This document shows positions 25,353 through 34,026 of a stretch of 42,677 nt of DNA, in pieces. The DNA is from an uncultured Bacilli bacterium (GTDB taxonomy: Bacteria; Bacillota_I; Bacilli_A; RF39; UBA660). Position 1 is the stretch's first letter. The number at the start of each line of letters is the position of its first letter. The notes beneath the pieces are model-generated. The model made no database searches. It worked only from the letters and a program-made list of their open reading frames with translations, and was not told where the DNA came from. The translations under genes were made by a program, and so were the position numbers. The stretch covers positions 1-42,677 of the forward strand of contig CALVYD010000013.1 of the NCBI GenBank assembly GCA_944371995.1. Reading direction: 5' to 3'.

Positions 25353-27350
25353 ATGATAGGTAGAATAGAAGAGATTATTGATAATAGTGTAACGATAAAA
25401 TTAGATATTGATATTAATGAGCAACCTAGTTTAGTAAATTTACATGTTGTTTTTGAAGATGGAAGTGGAAGGAATGTTGTTGCAGAAATAGCAAATGTTA
25501 ATCAGACGAAGATGCTTGCTAATGTTGTAGGAGAAATTAATGATGGAAGATTTACTCCAGGTGCAAGTTCAAAACCATCTTTTAAGTCTAAAGTTCGTTT
25601 GATTACTATGGAAGAGTTAGAGTTATTATTTGGAAAGCAAGAGACAGACTTCGGATTTACTAATTTTGGTACTAGTAATGTTTATGAGGGATATAAGATT
25701 AATGTGCCAATTAACGAATTTTTTAATGCTCATTTTTCTATATTAGGTAACTCAGGTGCTGGTAAAAGTTGTACTGTTGCATCTATTCTTCAGAAGTTAT
25801 ATACGAGTGGTACAAAAGCTCCTATTAATTCGGCATTATTCTTTTTTGATGCTTATGGAGAATATACACACGCTTTTGGAGATTTACATAAAACGAATCC
25901 GGACCTTAATTATAAAGCTTATACAACTAATGTTGTTGATCCAGATTGTGAAATTTTAAGAATTCCACCTTGGTTACTTGATGTTGATGATTTGGCACTT
26001 TTATTAGATGCTAATACACCAGCACAATTGCCTATTTTGGAGAAGACGCTAAAATTGGTTCCTATTTTAACAGGTAATTCCTCAGTTGTTATTAAGCGAA
26101 AAAATGATATTATTGCTAGAGCATTGCAAGATATTTTACTTAGTGGTAATGATTCTACTAAGATTCGTGACCAAGTTATTGCGGTACTTACTAAGTTTAA
26201 TACTACTGAATTAAATCTAGAAAGTACTATTGCTCAACCTGGATACGTTCGAACTTTAAAACAATGTCTATATGTTGATAAGACAGGTAAGATGCAAGAG
26301 ATGGAACTTGTTGTTGAATTCATTCGTGGATATATTAGTGAAGAACAAGAAGAAATTAATGAAGTTGATATGAATAAGTTTTATACATTTGCAGATTTGG
26401 AACAAGCTATGGAATTTGCGCTTATTAGTGAAGGTGTTTTAAAGAGTAATAAGGTTTTCGATACTGCAAATGTATTGAGTGTTCGTCTTCATACCTTAGT
26501 AAATGGTGATAATAAGCATTATTTTTCTTATCCTAAGTATGTAACCAGAGATCAATTTGTAGATTCTCTTCTATGGGATTCTACTACTAATACTAGAGCA
26601 CAAATAGTTAATTTTAATATCAATTATATTGATGATCGTCTAGCTAAAGTAATTACTAAGATTTTATCACGTATGTTTTTCTTAAAAGCAAGTACTACGA
26701 AACCTCGTGGTAGTTTAGCATATCATGTTATTATTGAAGAGGCACACCGTTATGTTCAACATGATAGTGATGTAGAATTATTAGGATATAATATATTTGA
26801 ACGAATTGCTAAAGAGGGTCGTAAATATGGTGTTTTCTTAGGACTTATTACGCAAAGACCAAGTGAATTGTCTGATACTTGTGTTTCTCAATGTATGAAC
26901 TTCGTAATCCTTAGAACATTGCATCCTACAGATTTAAAGTATATTAAGGAAATGGTTCCTAATGTATCTGCAGAAATTGTTCTACAGTTGAAAAATCTAA
27001 AACCAGGAAATTGTATTGCGTTTGGTTCTGCATTTCAAGTTCCAACTTCAATGTATATTGATCTTCCTAATCCTAGACCTCTTTCTAATAACGTTGACTT
27101 AAAAGAGGTTTGGTATAATAGGCCTGCTCCTACTAATACTATGAATTCTATGGCTGGTAATATAGTTCCGGGAGTATCTACAGGTGCTTCTACTCCAGAA
27201 GTACAGACTATGCCTTTTAATCCTAATCTTAATTCTAATGTAGTTCAAACAGTTCAACCACAACAAGTTGCTAGTATTGTTTCAACACCTACGGCACAAC
27301 CAGTACAAGCACAATCTACTGAAAATCAAAATCTGTTTATTCAGCCATAA
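25353..27350 (+). CDS. HerA/FtsK-superfamily ATPase (DUF87)
   Basis: This 665-residue protein has an N-terminal HAS-barrel (about 1-80, MIGRIEEIIDNSVTIKL), then a HerA-type ATPase: Walker A GNSGAGKS (132-139), FFFDAYGEY, Walker B VIIEEAHRY (~460) and LITQRPSELSDTCVSQC followed by ILRTLHPTDLKYI, which carries the sensor and arginine-finger region. HerA proteins form hexameric DNA-translocating motors, often with the nuclease NurA or SIR2-type partners. No such partner lies beside it. The last ~75 residues are rich in Pro, Gln, Thr and Asn and look disordered. It is a single-gene unit. Confidence 0.85.
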   Translation: MIGRIEEIIDNSVTIKLDIDINEQPSLVNLHVVFEDGSGRNVVAEIANVNQTKMLANVVGEINDGRFTPGASSKPSFKSKVRLITMEELELLFGKQETDFGFTNFGTSNVYEGYKINVPINEFFNAHFSILGNSGAGKSCTVASILQKLYTSGTKAPINSALFFFDAYGEYTHAFGDLHKTNPDLNYKAYTTNVVDPDCEILRIPPWLLDVDDLALLLDANTPAQLPILEKTLKLVPILTGNSSVVIKRKNDIIARALQDILLSGNDSTKIRDQVIAVLTKFNTTELNLESTIAQPGYVRTLKQCLYVDKTGKMQEMELVVEFIRGYISEEQEEINEVDMNKFYTFADLEQAMEFALISEGVLKSNKVFDTANVLSVRLHTLVNGDNKHYFSYPKYVTRDQFVDSLLWDSTTNTRAQIVNFNINYIDDRLAKVITKILSRMFFLKASTTKPRGSLAYHVIIEEAHRYVQHDSDVELLGYNIFERIAKEGRKYGVFLGLITQRPSELSDTCVSQCMNFVILRTLHPTDLKYIKEMVPNVSAEIVLQLKNLKPGNCIAFGSAFQVPTSMYIDLPNPRPLSNNVDLKEVWYNRPAPTNTMNSMAGNIVPGVSTGASTPEVQTMPFNPNLNSNVVQTVQPQQVASIVSTPTAQPVQAQSTENQNLFIQP

Positions 27351-27394
27351 ATTGCTACAGGAGTTAATTTTTACTTTTTCTTTTGTTAAATGTG

Positions 27395-27403
27395 TGTTAA
27401 AAT
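27395..27403 (+). promoter_or_regulatory. Extended -10 promoter of sepF
   Basis: TGTTAAAAT (TG-T-TAAAAT) lies 35 bases before the sepF ATG. No good -35 is seen. Confidence 0.4.
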
Positions 27404-27437
27404 AAAATATAGTTAAGATAAATTGGAGGATATGACT

Positions 27438-27869
27438 ATGGCTTTAGATAAATTAAAAACTTTATTCGGTGGAGAAGAAGATGCTTCAGAAGAAGTAGGG
27501 ACAGATGAAGAATTTTATACTACTTCTAGAGAAGAATATCATGAAGAAAATGGTGTTGCTGGTAGTAAGATGATGCTTTTAGAGCCTCGTGCTTATTCTG
27601 AAAGCCAGCAGATTGCTGATTATTTAAAAGGACGTACTGCTGTTGTTGTTAATTTAAAAAGAGTAACACCAGATCAAGCAAAGAGAATTGTTGATTTCTT
27701 AAGTGGTACAATTTATGCTATTGGTGGAGATTTACAAAAATTAGGTGGAGGAATTTTTCTATGTACGCCTAATAATGTTAATGTAGAAGGTAAGATTAGT
27801 GATGATGCTAATCCTTCTACTAAATCAAAGAGTTCTAAGAAAGAAAAAGAGGATGATTTTGATTTTTAA
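27438..27869 (+). CDS. sepF: Cell division protein SepF
   Basis: This 143-residue protein helps anchor and align FtsZ at the septum. It has an N-terminal amphipathic helix [12 protein letters not shown] (membrane targeting), an acidic linker (about 13-45), then the SepF core with [31 protein letters not shown] and [25 protein letters not shown]. In-frame TTG 27423 and ATG 27432 are too close to, or inside, the GGAGGA ribosome site, so ATG 27438 is chosen. The gene stands at the division-cluster edge, followed by an unknown gene and divIVA. Confidence 0.95.
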   Translation: MALDKLKTLFGGEEDASEEVGTDEEFYTTSREEYHEENGVAGSKMMLLEPRAYSESQQIADYLKGRTAVVVNLKRVTPDQAKRIVDFLSGTIYAIGGDLQKLGGGIFLCTPNNVNVEGKISDDANPSTKSKSSKKEKEDDFDF

Positions 27870-27898
27870 CATTTAGACGATAAGATAAGGCTAGTTTT

Positions 27899-28318
27899 AT
27901 GAAAAAAAAGATAACTGAACAAAGACAATTATGTTTAATTTATCCATTTAATACTGTAACGACAGTAGTTGCTAATTGTGAGAGGGATTTGTATATTGCA
28001 TCCTTGTTAGGAATAAGTAAAGTCAAATTTTATCCTATTTATCGTGATTTAAAAGCTGCTACTGTTGAAAAAAGTTTTGATGTTGCAAAAAAACTAGTTA
28101 CTATTGCTTTAGAGTTGGGATATGAAGAAGCTTTGGTTCATGGTTTTTTTCGAGGCTTTGGATTTTCTCCTAAAATATTCTCTTATAATGAAGAGTTAAG
28201 TATGTATGATGGTTGTATAGATTTTTTGGAATATCAAGAGAGAAATAGTGATATTTTAAAGGATAGGGAGTCCATAGGAAATAGATTAATTAAATCTAAG
28301 AATAATGTTGTTTGTTAA
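27899..28318 (+). CDS. Unknown protein between sepF and divIVA
   Basis: This 139-residue soluble protein is unknown to me. It has strand-like LCLIYPFN and SKVKFYPIY, a long helix VEKSFDVAKKLVTIALELGY, then HGFFRGFGFSPKIFSY. In relatives such as Bacillus this place holds ylmG (a small membrane protein) and ylmH (an S4 RNA-binding protein). This gene looks like neither. It starts 29 bases after sepF with a modest ribosome site. Confidence 0.75.
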   Translation: MKKKITEQRQLCLIYPFNTVTTVVANCERDLYIASLLGISKVKFYPIYRDLKAATVEKSFDVAKKLVTIALELGYEEALVHGFFRGFGFSPKIFSYNEELSMYDGCIDFLEYQERNSDILKDRESIGNRLIKSKNNVVC

Positions 28319-28351
28319 GTTAAAGGTTAATGGATGTTCTGAGGTGATTAT

Positions 28352-28789
28352 ATGGAAAAATTTAGTTATGAGGCTAATGGATATAATCGTCAAGAAGTAA
28401 ATCAGTTTGTTAGTGATGTCATTGTAAAGACAGAGGATATTATAAAAAAATGTAAAGCTCAAGGAGAAATGGTCGATAAATTAAAAGCCGAACTAGAGCA
28501 TTATAAAAAAATGGAAACTACATTACAAACGGCAATTATTAAAGCTGAGGAGACTGGCGATAATATTAAGCGTATGGCTAGAGAAGAACGTGATATTATC
28601 GTTCGTGATGCTAAAAATAATGCTAGTCGTATAGTTAATGAAGCACTTTTAAAAGCAGAAAAAATTGAAAATAATGCTGAGACGTTAGAGAAAAATATGA
28701 AAATATTTAAACGTAAATTAAAGGTTATTATGGAGCAACAAATGGCGGTTGTTGAAGAAATAGAATTGTTAGAGTTAGATCCTAAGTAG
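28352..28789 (+). CDS. divIVA: DivIVA-family protein
   Basis: This 145-residue protein binds curved membrane at poles and septa and recruits division and wall factors. The N-terminal FSYEANGYNRQEVNQFV fits the DivIVA/GpsB membrane-binding motif. It is followed by two coiled-coil stretches (about 25-55 and 60-135). It is shorter than B. subtilis DivIVA (164) and longer than GpsB (98). The synteny sepF - x - divIVA - ileS supports DivIVA. Confidence 0.88.
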   Translation: MEKFSYEANGYNRQEVNQFVSDVIVKTEDIIKKCKAQGEMVDKLKAELEHYKKMETTLQTAIIKAEETGDNIKRMAREERDIIVRDAKNNASRIVNEALLKAEKIENNAETLEKNMKIFKRKLKVIMEQQMAVVEEIELLELDPK

Positions 28790-28801
28790 GGTCTTTTTTT
28801 A
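28777..28801 (+). terminator. Terminator overlapping the divIVA stop
   Basis: AGATCC (28777-28782) pairs with GGGTCT (28789-28794), followed by seven T. Confidence 0.7.
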
Positions 28802-28811
28802 TTTTGCTTTG

Positions 28812-29202
28812 TGTTATAATGAATAAATTTTTAGAGGGAATATTGGTGTATAAAGATAATTATCCTGGGAATTTAGGTAGTGTTGTAATGGTCATATTTG
28901 GATGAGGATAAAGGCCTTTTTTTATTTGATTTTTAGAAAATTTATCAAAAATAGAATAGTATGCAAGAATGTTAGCTGATAATCATATTATTATGTGTGA
29001 TGTTGATGTTTCTAATTCTATTTATGATAATTGGACATCTCGGTTATATTTGTGATTGTTTTTATTTAAAGATAAAAAATATCATATAGCAAACATACAA
29101 CAATTATTTTCGGATGATTTTGTAATAGGGAGTCCTTATGGTAAAATAGAAAAATTTTTGGAAAGTATCAGACTCCTAGACAATATTTTTACGAAAAAGT
29201 AA
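28812..29202 (+). pseudogene. Probable decayed gene, identity unknown
   Basis: A perfect extended -10 TGTTATAAT (28812-28820) is followed by a GTG at 28847 whose frame runs 19 codons to TGA. From about 28927 to 29202 a second frame is open apart from TAG (~28959) and TGA (29053-29055). It reads protein-like: MLADNHIIMCDVDVSNSIYD and, after the TGA, DFVIGSPYGKIEKFLESIRL, ending in TAA. TGA is a true stop elsewhere in this genome, so recoding is unlikely. I do not recognise the family. Confidence 0.35.
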
Positions 29203-29231
29203 TTGCAGACATATAAAAAATATGGTATAGT
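29203..29231 (+). promoter_or_regulatory. Promoter of the ileS T-box operon
   Basis: The -35 TTGCAG (29203-29208) and a 17-base spacer lead to TATAGT (29226-29231), with the extended TG at 29223-29224. The start is predicted near 29238. Confidence 0.7.
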
Positions 29232-29237
29232 TAGTTG

Positions 29238-29447
29238 TAAAGCAGGAGCGAAAGACGGAATGTTTTGGAGTAAGTAGAGAACTTGTGGCTGGTGAAAACA
29301 AGTTATGAAGAAGCATTTAGATCACTTTCAAGTTGCGATTTATGGATAAGATAAATACGGTAACGCGTTATAGTACTAGAGATAGATTTATTCTATAAAT
29401 TAAGGTGGTACCACGAGCAATTCGTCCTTTGGATGTTGCTCGTTTTT
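29238..29447 (+). promoter_or_regulatory. T-box leader, isoleucine-specific
   Basis: Stem I carries the distal GGCTGGTGAAAAC element. The specifier is ATC (Ile) at 29321-29323. The T-box AAGGTGGTACCACG contains UGGU (29406-29409), complementary to the ACCA end of the tRNA-Ile gene at 250-326. The terminator pairs ACGAGCAA (29413-29420) with TTGCTCGT (29436-29443), then T-run. Uncharged tRNA-Ile should favour expression of the small ORF and ileS. Confidence 0.93.
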
Positions 29448-29469
29448 GTTTTTTAGAGAGGAGCTATAT

Positions 29470-29628
29470 ATGTATAAGTTTATATTTTATTTTGATAATT
29501 TATTAGCAACCATTTATCAAGGTGCATCTTTTATTACTCATTATAGTCAATATAAAATTATGGATAATGTTAGTAAATGTGAGAATAAACAATTATTAAA
29601 AAATAATTCGGTAAAAGAAAGAAGGTAA
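29470..29628 (+). CDS. Small ORF between the Ile T-box and ileS
   Basis: This 52-codon frame begins MYKFIFYFDNLLATIYQGAS and ends basic (KNNSVKERR). It has a proper ribosome site (AGAGAGGAG, 29455-29463) about six bases before the ATG and stops three bases before the ileS ATG. No family is recognised. It could be a real small protein or a translated leader that couples ribosomes into ileS. An in-frame TTG at 29446 lies in the T-box terminator tail and is rejected. Confidence 0.45.
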   Translation: MYKFIFYFDNLLATIYQGASFITHYSQYKIMDNVSKCENKQLLKNNSVKERR

Positions 29629-29631
29629 ATT

Positions 29632-32600
29632 ATGGAGTTTAGAAAGTTAGAGAATGGTAATATTCATGAAGTTGAATCTAAATATGTTAAAGAGTGGAAA
29701 GATAAAGATATTTTAAATTTGACGATTGAAAATAGAAAAGACTCTCCTGATTTTGTCTTTTATGATGGTCCAATTTATGCAAATGCTAAACCTGGAATTC
29801 ATCATGTTTTTGCGAAAACAATTAAGGATGCTTTCTGTAAGTATAAGACAATGTCTGGTTATAGAGTTTTAAGAAAGATTGGTCTTGATACTCATGGTCT
29901 TCCAATCGAGGTTAATGTTGAGAAAAAGTTAGGATTTAAGAATAAGAATGATATTGAAAAACTTGGTATTGAGAAGTTTTGTGAAGAATGTAAGATAGAG
30001 ACTGATAGTAATATTGATGAAGTAAAAAAAGTGACAGATATGATGGGTCAATTTATTGACTGTGATCATCCTTATGTAACTTGTAGTGATGACTATATTG
30101 AATCTGAATGGTGGATTGTTAATGAATTAAATAAAAAAGGTCTAATCTATCATGGTAATAAAGTACTACCATATTGTCCTAGATGTGGTACAGAACTTGC
30201 GTCTCATGAAGTATCTCAAGGATATAAGGAAGTTAGTGTTAATACGGTTATTGTTCCATTTAAAGTCATGGGAAAAGACGAATATTTCTTAGTATGGACA
30301 ACTACTCCTTGGACATTGATGGCAAATGTTGCTTTATGTGTCAATCCAGATCTTACTTATGTTAAAGTTTCTTCTCGCGGATACACTTTTATTCTTGGTG
30401 AAAGTTTAGCTGATAGTGTATTAGGAGAAGATTATGAAGTCCTTGAAAAATACCAGGGTAAGGATTTAGTTGGAATTAAATATGAGCAGTTAATGCCTTT
30501 TGTTTCAGTCGAGGGACGTGCTTTTGAAGTTTTAGCTGATAATTATGTTACTGATAGCGATGGTACTGGTATTGTACATATTGCTCCTGCTTTTGGAGAA
30601 GACGATAGTCGTGTTTGTCGTTTGAATGATATTAGTTTTGTCAATCCTGTTGGTAAAGATGGTTGTTATACAACAGGTCCATGGGAAGGTAGATTAGTTA
30701 CTGATTCAGAACTTGAAATTGATATTATTAAATGGTTAAAAGAAAATGATAAGTTATTTAAAAAACAAAAAATGGTACATGATTATCCACATTGTTGGAG
30801 ATGTAAACAACCTTTAATTTATTATGCAAAACCTGCTTGGTATGTTAAAAATACGGCTTATAAAGAGCAAATTATTGAAGCAAATAAAACTGTTAACTGG
30901 TATCCTGATTACGTTGGAGAAAAGAGATTCCATAACTGGTTAGAGAATATGATTGACTGGGGAATTTCTAGAAATCGTTACTGGGGATGCCCTTTACCAA
31001 TTTGGACTTGTGATTGTGGTCATTTTGAGACGATTGGATCTCGTCAAGAATTAAAAGAAAAGGCAGTAGAAGATATTGATATAGATACTTTAGAACTTCA
31101 TCGTCCTTATGTTGATCGTATTCATATTAAGTGTCCTAAATGTGGCAAAGAAATGAGTCGTGTTAGTGATGTTTTGGACGTATGGTTCGATTCTGGTGCG
31201 ATGCCTTATGCACAATTTCATTATCCATTTGAAAATAAAGAGTTATTTGAATCGCAATTTCCAGCTGATTTTATTGCTGAAGGAGTGGATCAGACTCGTG
31301 GCTGGTTCTATGTGTTAATTGTATTGTCTACTTTAATTAGTGGTAAGAGTAGTTTTAAGAATGTTGTTGTTAATGATATGATGCTAGATGCTTATGGTAA
31401 AAAGATGAGTAAGTCTACTGGTAATATTATTGATCCAATTAAAATTATGACGCAGTATGGTGCAGATACGATTCGTTTTTATATGTTATATGCATCTCCT
31501 GTATGGACACCATTAAAGTTTGATGAAGAAGGCGTTAAGGAAGTTTATTCTAAATATATTTCTACATTTAGAAATGCTTATTCTTTCTTTGAAATGTATG
31601 CTAATGCTGATCATATTGATCCTAGAGAATATGATATTCCAGTTCATAAACGTGAACTTATTGACCGTTGGATTTTATCTAAATTAAATAGGCTTATTCG
31701 TGATGTACAAGCTGCTTATCAAGAATATGATTTGAATAAAGTTACCAAACTTATTGTTCCATTCTTGAATGATGATTTATCTAACTGGTATATTCGTAGT
31801 AATCGTAGAAGATTCTGGGATAGTGAGTTAACAGAGTCTAAAAAGGCGGTTTATTTAACTACTTATGAAGTATTAGTTGCCTTATGTAAGTTATGTGCTC
31901 CAATTACTCCGTTTATTACAGAAGAGATTTATCAAAGATTAACGGAAGAAGATTCTGTACATCTTGCTGATATGCCAGTTGAAGATACTGATTTAATTAA
32001 TGATGGTGTAGAAGAGAGAATGGATTTAGTAAGAGATGTTTGTTCTTTAGGTAGATTTGCTAGAGAAGAAGCTGGTATTAAAGTACGTCAACCAATTTCT
32101 CATTTAATCTTACCTAAGAGTGATGAGATCATTATCGGTGATTTACTTCCAGTTATTACTGAGGAGTTAAATGTAAAAGAAGTCGTATTTAAAGAAGATA
32201 TGAGTGAGTATTTGGAATATACTGTAAAACCTAATTTCAAAGTATTAGGAAAAACGTTAGGTCCAAAAGTAAAATTGTTAGGCGAAATACTTAGTCATTT
32301 AACTAATGATAAGATTGAAAAACTTCGAAATGAAGGTTTAGTTGTTAGTTTAGATGGTGATGATTTTACTTTAACTAGTGATATGGTACTTATTTCTTTA
32401 AAACAAAAAGAAGGCTATGCCTCTACTAGTAATCAACGTACTTGTGTTGTTCTTGATACGGAGCTTACAGAAGATTTGATATTAGAAGGTCTTGCTCGTG
32501 AGTTTGTTCGTAAGGTACAAAGTTTAAGAAAAGAAGCTGATTTTGTAATTACTGATCATATTATCGTAACATATCATGGTAGTGATGCCATTAAAGCTAT

Positions 32601-32727
32601 GCTTGATAAATATTATGATTATGTCATGGGAGAAGTTCTTGGAGATAAGCTAGTAGTTGATGATAGCATGCCATTTGATGATAAGTTAAATGAGGAAGAT
32701 GTTTGTATTCAAGTAGAACGTGTATAA
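29632..32727 (+). CDS. ileS: Isoleucyl-tRNA synthetase, type 2, with GIHH in place of the HIGH motif
   Basis: This 1031-residue class I synthetase charges tRNA-Ile. Length and motifs (DTHGLPIEVNVEKKLG, VLPYCPRCGTELASHEVSQGY) are of the eukaryote-like IleRS2 branch. The active-site signature reads GIHH (55-58) where HxGH is normal. This is the swapped GxHH form reported in part of the IleRS2 branch. The CP1 editing domain (about 200-400) has TTPWTLMANVA and GTGIVHIAPAFGEDD. KMSKS is intact at 591-595. An anticodon-binding helical domain and a C-terminal extension follow. From family knowledge IleRS2 enzymes resist mupirocin, and the GxHH form strongly so. Regulated by the T-box. Confidence 0.95.
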   Translation: MEFRKLENGNIHEVESKYVKEWKDKDILNLTIENRKDSPDFVFYDGPIYANAKPGIHHVFAKTIKDAFCKYKTMSGYRVLRKIGLDTHGLPIEVNVEKKLGFKNKNDIEKLGIEKFCEECKIETDSNIDEVKKVTDMMGQFIDCDHPYVTCSDDYIESEWWIVNELNKKGLIYHGNKVLPYCPRCGTELASHEVSQGYKEVSVNTVIVPFKVMGKDEYFLVWTTTPWTLMANVALCVNPDLTYVKVSSRGYTFILGESLADSVLGEDYEVLEKYQGKDLVGIKYEQLMPFVSVEGRAFEVLADNYVTDSDGTGIVHIAPAFGEDDSRVCRLNDISFVNPVGKDGCYTTGPWEGRLVTDSELEIDIIKWLKENDKLFKKQKMVHDYPHCWRCKQPLIYYAKPAWYVKNTAYKEQIIEANKTVNWYPDYVGEKRFHNWLENMIDWGISRNRYWGCPLPIWTCDCGHFETIGSRQELKEKAVEDIDIDTLELHRPYVDRIHIKCPKCGKEMSRVSDVLDVWFDSGAMPYAQFHYPFENKELFESQFPADFIAEGVDQTRGWFYVLIVLSTLISGKSSFKNVVVNDMMLDAYGKKMSKSTGNIIDPIKIMTQYGADTIRFYMLYASPVWTPLKFDEEGVKEVYSKYISTFRNAYSFFEMYANADHIDPREYDIPVHKRELIDRWILSKLNRLIRDVQAAYQEYDLNKVTKLIVPFLNDDLSNWYIRSNRRRFWDSELTESKKAVYLTTYEVLVALCKLCAPITPFITEEIYQRLTEEDSVHLADMPVEDTDLINDGVEERMDLVRDVCSLGRFAREEAGIKVRQPISHLILPKSDEIIIGDLLPVITEELNVKEVVFKEDMSEYLEYTVKPNFKVLGKTLGPKVKLLGEILSHLTNDKIEKLRNEGLVVSLDGDDFTLTSDMVLISLKQKEGYASTSNQRTCVVLDTELTEDLILEGLAREFVRKVQSLRKEADFVITDHIIVTYHGSDAIKAMLDKYYDYVMGEVLGDKLVVDDSMPFDDKLNEEDVCIQVERV

Positions 32728-32740
32728 ATATATTCAATTA

Positions 32741-32770
32741 ATGAGACAAATCTGTCTCATTTCTTTTTTT
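32741..32770 (+). terminator. Terminator of ileS
   Basis: ATGAGACA (32741-32748) pairs perfectly with TGTCTCAT (32753-32760), followed by a T-run. Confidence 0.88.
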
Positions 32771-32803
32771 GTATATGAAAAAAATGATTTCTTTTCTAGT
32801 TTT

Positions 32804-32812
32804 TGATATAAT
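32804..32812 (+). promoter_or_regulatory. Extended -10 promoter of the thioredoxin-like gene
   Basis: TGATATAAT is a perfect extended -10, 23 bases before the chosen ATG. Its position rules out the longer start at 32769. Confidence 0.55.
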
Positions 32813-32834
32813 AGTAATAGAAAAGGGGAAATAT

Positions 32835-33269
32835 ATGGAAAAGAATGAAGAGATGGAAGAACTTAAACAAAAAGTGCTTGTATGTGTAATTGTATTTTTG
32901 TTTGTAATTATTATTGGTTTTCTATTTATATTTAATCGTTTTGGTAGTGATGTTGATGCTGTTAGTAAAGCGCTTCGTGATAAAGAGGATTTTGTGGTCT
33001 TTTTTCGAAGCGATGATAGCTCTTGTAGTGAGTGTTCTATGGTAGAAGAGCGCTTAAATGCTCACGGTATTTCTTATTATAATTTTGATGTTCGTGTTAG
33101 TAGTTTTTCTAGTGTATTAGAAAAATTAAAAATTAATTATGAAGTTTTACCTCCAGCTATTTATGTTATAAAAGATGGTGAAGTACTTTATAATATTACT
33201 AATATTAAAGATCAAAAGTTGGTAGATTCTTTTATTGAAGAAAATAAATTAGCAGAGTTTTCTAGTTGA
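32835..33269 (+). CDS. Membrane-anchored thioredoxin-fold protein
   Basis: This 144-residue protein has one N-terminal membrane segment (about 14-36). The extracytoplasmic part is thioredoxin-like: FVVFFRSDDSSCSECSMVEERL holds a CSEC (CxxC) redox pair at about 65-68, and LPPAIYVIKDGEVLYN supplies the cis-proline region. It may act in disulfide exchange or redox delivery at the cell surface. ATG 32835 follows AAGGGG by six bases. It is the first gene of an operon with the SDR, the unknown gene and the PLP enzyme. Confidence 0.8.
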   Translation: MEKNEEMEELKQKVLVCVIVFLFVIIIGFLFIFNRFGSDVDAVSKALRDKEDFVVFFRSDDSSCSECSMVEERLNAHGISYYNFDVRVSSFSSVLEKLKINYEVLPPAIYVIKDGEVLYNITNIKDQKLVDSFIEENKLAEFSS

Positions 33270-33282
33270 TAGGAGTGATAAA

Positions 33283-34026
33283 GTGTCTAATGTTGTTGCG
33301 TTAATTACAGGGGGAAATCGTGGTATTGGAAAAGCGATTGCTATAGAGTTTGCAAAATCGGGAGTATCTTTAGTAATTAATTATCATCGTCATGCCATGC
33401 TTGCAGAAAAATTGCGTGAAGAAATTGTTGATCAGTATGATGTTGATGTTTTATGTGTTAAAGCGGATGTTTCTCGTGAAGAAGAAGTAGAAGTAATGAT
33501 TCAAAAAGCAATTGATCATTATGGAAAAATTGATATTCTTGTCAATAATGCTGGTGTTTGTCATGATAGTCCAGCATTAGATAAGTCAGTTGATTATTTC
33601 CGAAGAATTTTAGATGTTAATTTAATTGGTACTTATTTATGTAGTAAATATGCAGGTAGAGTTATGCTTGATCGTGGATATGGTAAAATTATCAATATTT
33701 CTTCTACTAATGCGATTGATACTTATTATCCAGAGTCTTGTGATTATGATGCATCTAAGGCTGGAGTTATTTCTTTAACACATAATTTAGCAAGAGAGTT
33801 TGCTCCTACTATTTTAGTAAATTGTGTGTGTCCTGGCTGGGTAAAAACAGATATGAATAAGGATTTATCTATTGAACAGATTCAAGAAGAAGAACGTAAG
33901 ATTTTACTACATCGCTTTGCAGAGGCTGATGAGGTTGCGAAAGTAGTAGTTTTTTTAGCTAGTTCTAAAGCTAGTTATATTAATGATTCCATTATTCGTG
34001 TAGACGGGGGAAAATGGAATGGATAG
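33283..34026 (+). CDS. Short-chain dehydrogenase/reductase (FabG-like)
   Basis: This 247-residue classical SDR has the nucleotide-binding motif ITGGNRGIG (~8-16), the structural motif NNAG (~88), the catalytic Ser in NISST (~139) and Tyr-Lys in YDASK (~155-159), and PGWVKTDM. The closest general match is 3-oxoacyl-ACP reductase. No other fatty-acid genes lie nearby, so the substrate is open. It starts with GTG after AGGAGTGAT. The next gene overlaps its end by 8 bases. Confidence 0.88.
   Translation: MSNVVALITGGNRGIGKAIAIEFAKSGVSLVINYHRHAMLAEKLREEIVDQYDVDVLCVKADVSREEEVEVMIQKAIDHYGKIDILVNNAGVCHDSPALDKSVDYFRRILDVNLIGTYLCSKYAGRVMLDRGYGKIINISSTNAIDTYYPESCDYDASKAGVISLTHNLAREFAPTILVNCVCPGWVKTDMNKDLSIEQIQEEERKILLHRFAEADEVAKVVVFLASSKASYINDSIIRVDGGKWNG

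Noticed and set aside
29053..29055. TGA read as tryptophan or a recoding event in the 28927-29202 frame
   Set aside because: Intact genes here use TGG for tryptophan and end at TGA, and the same frame also has a TAG. Decay is simpler.
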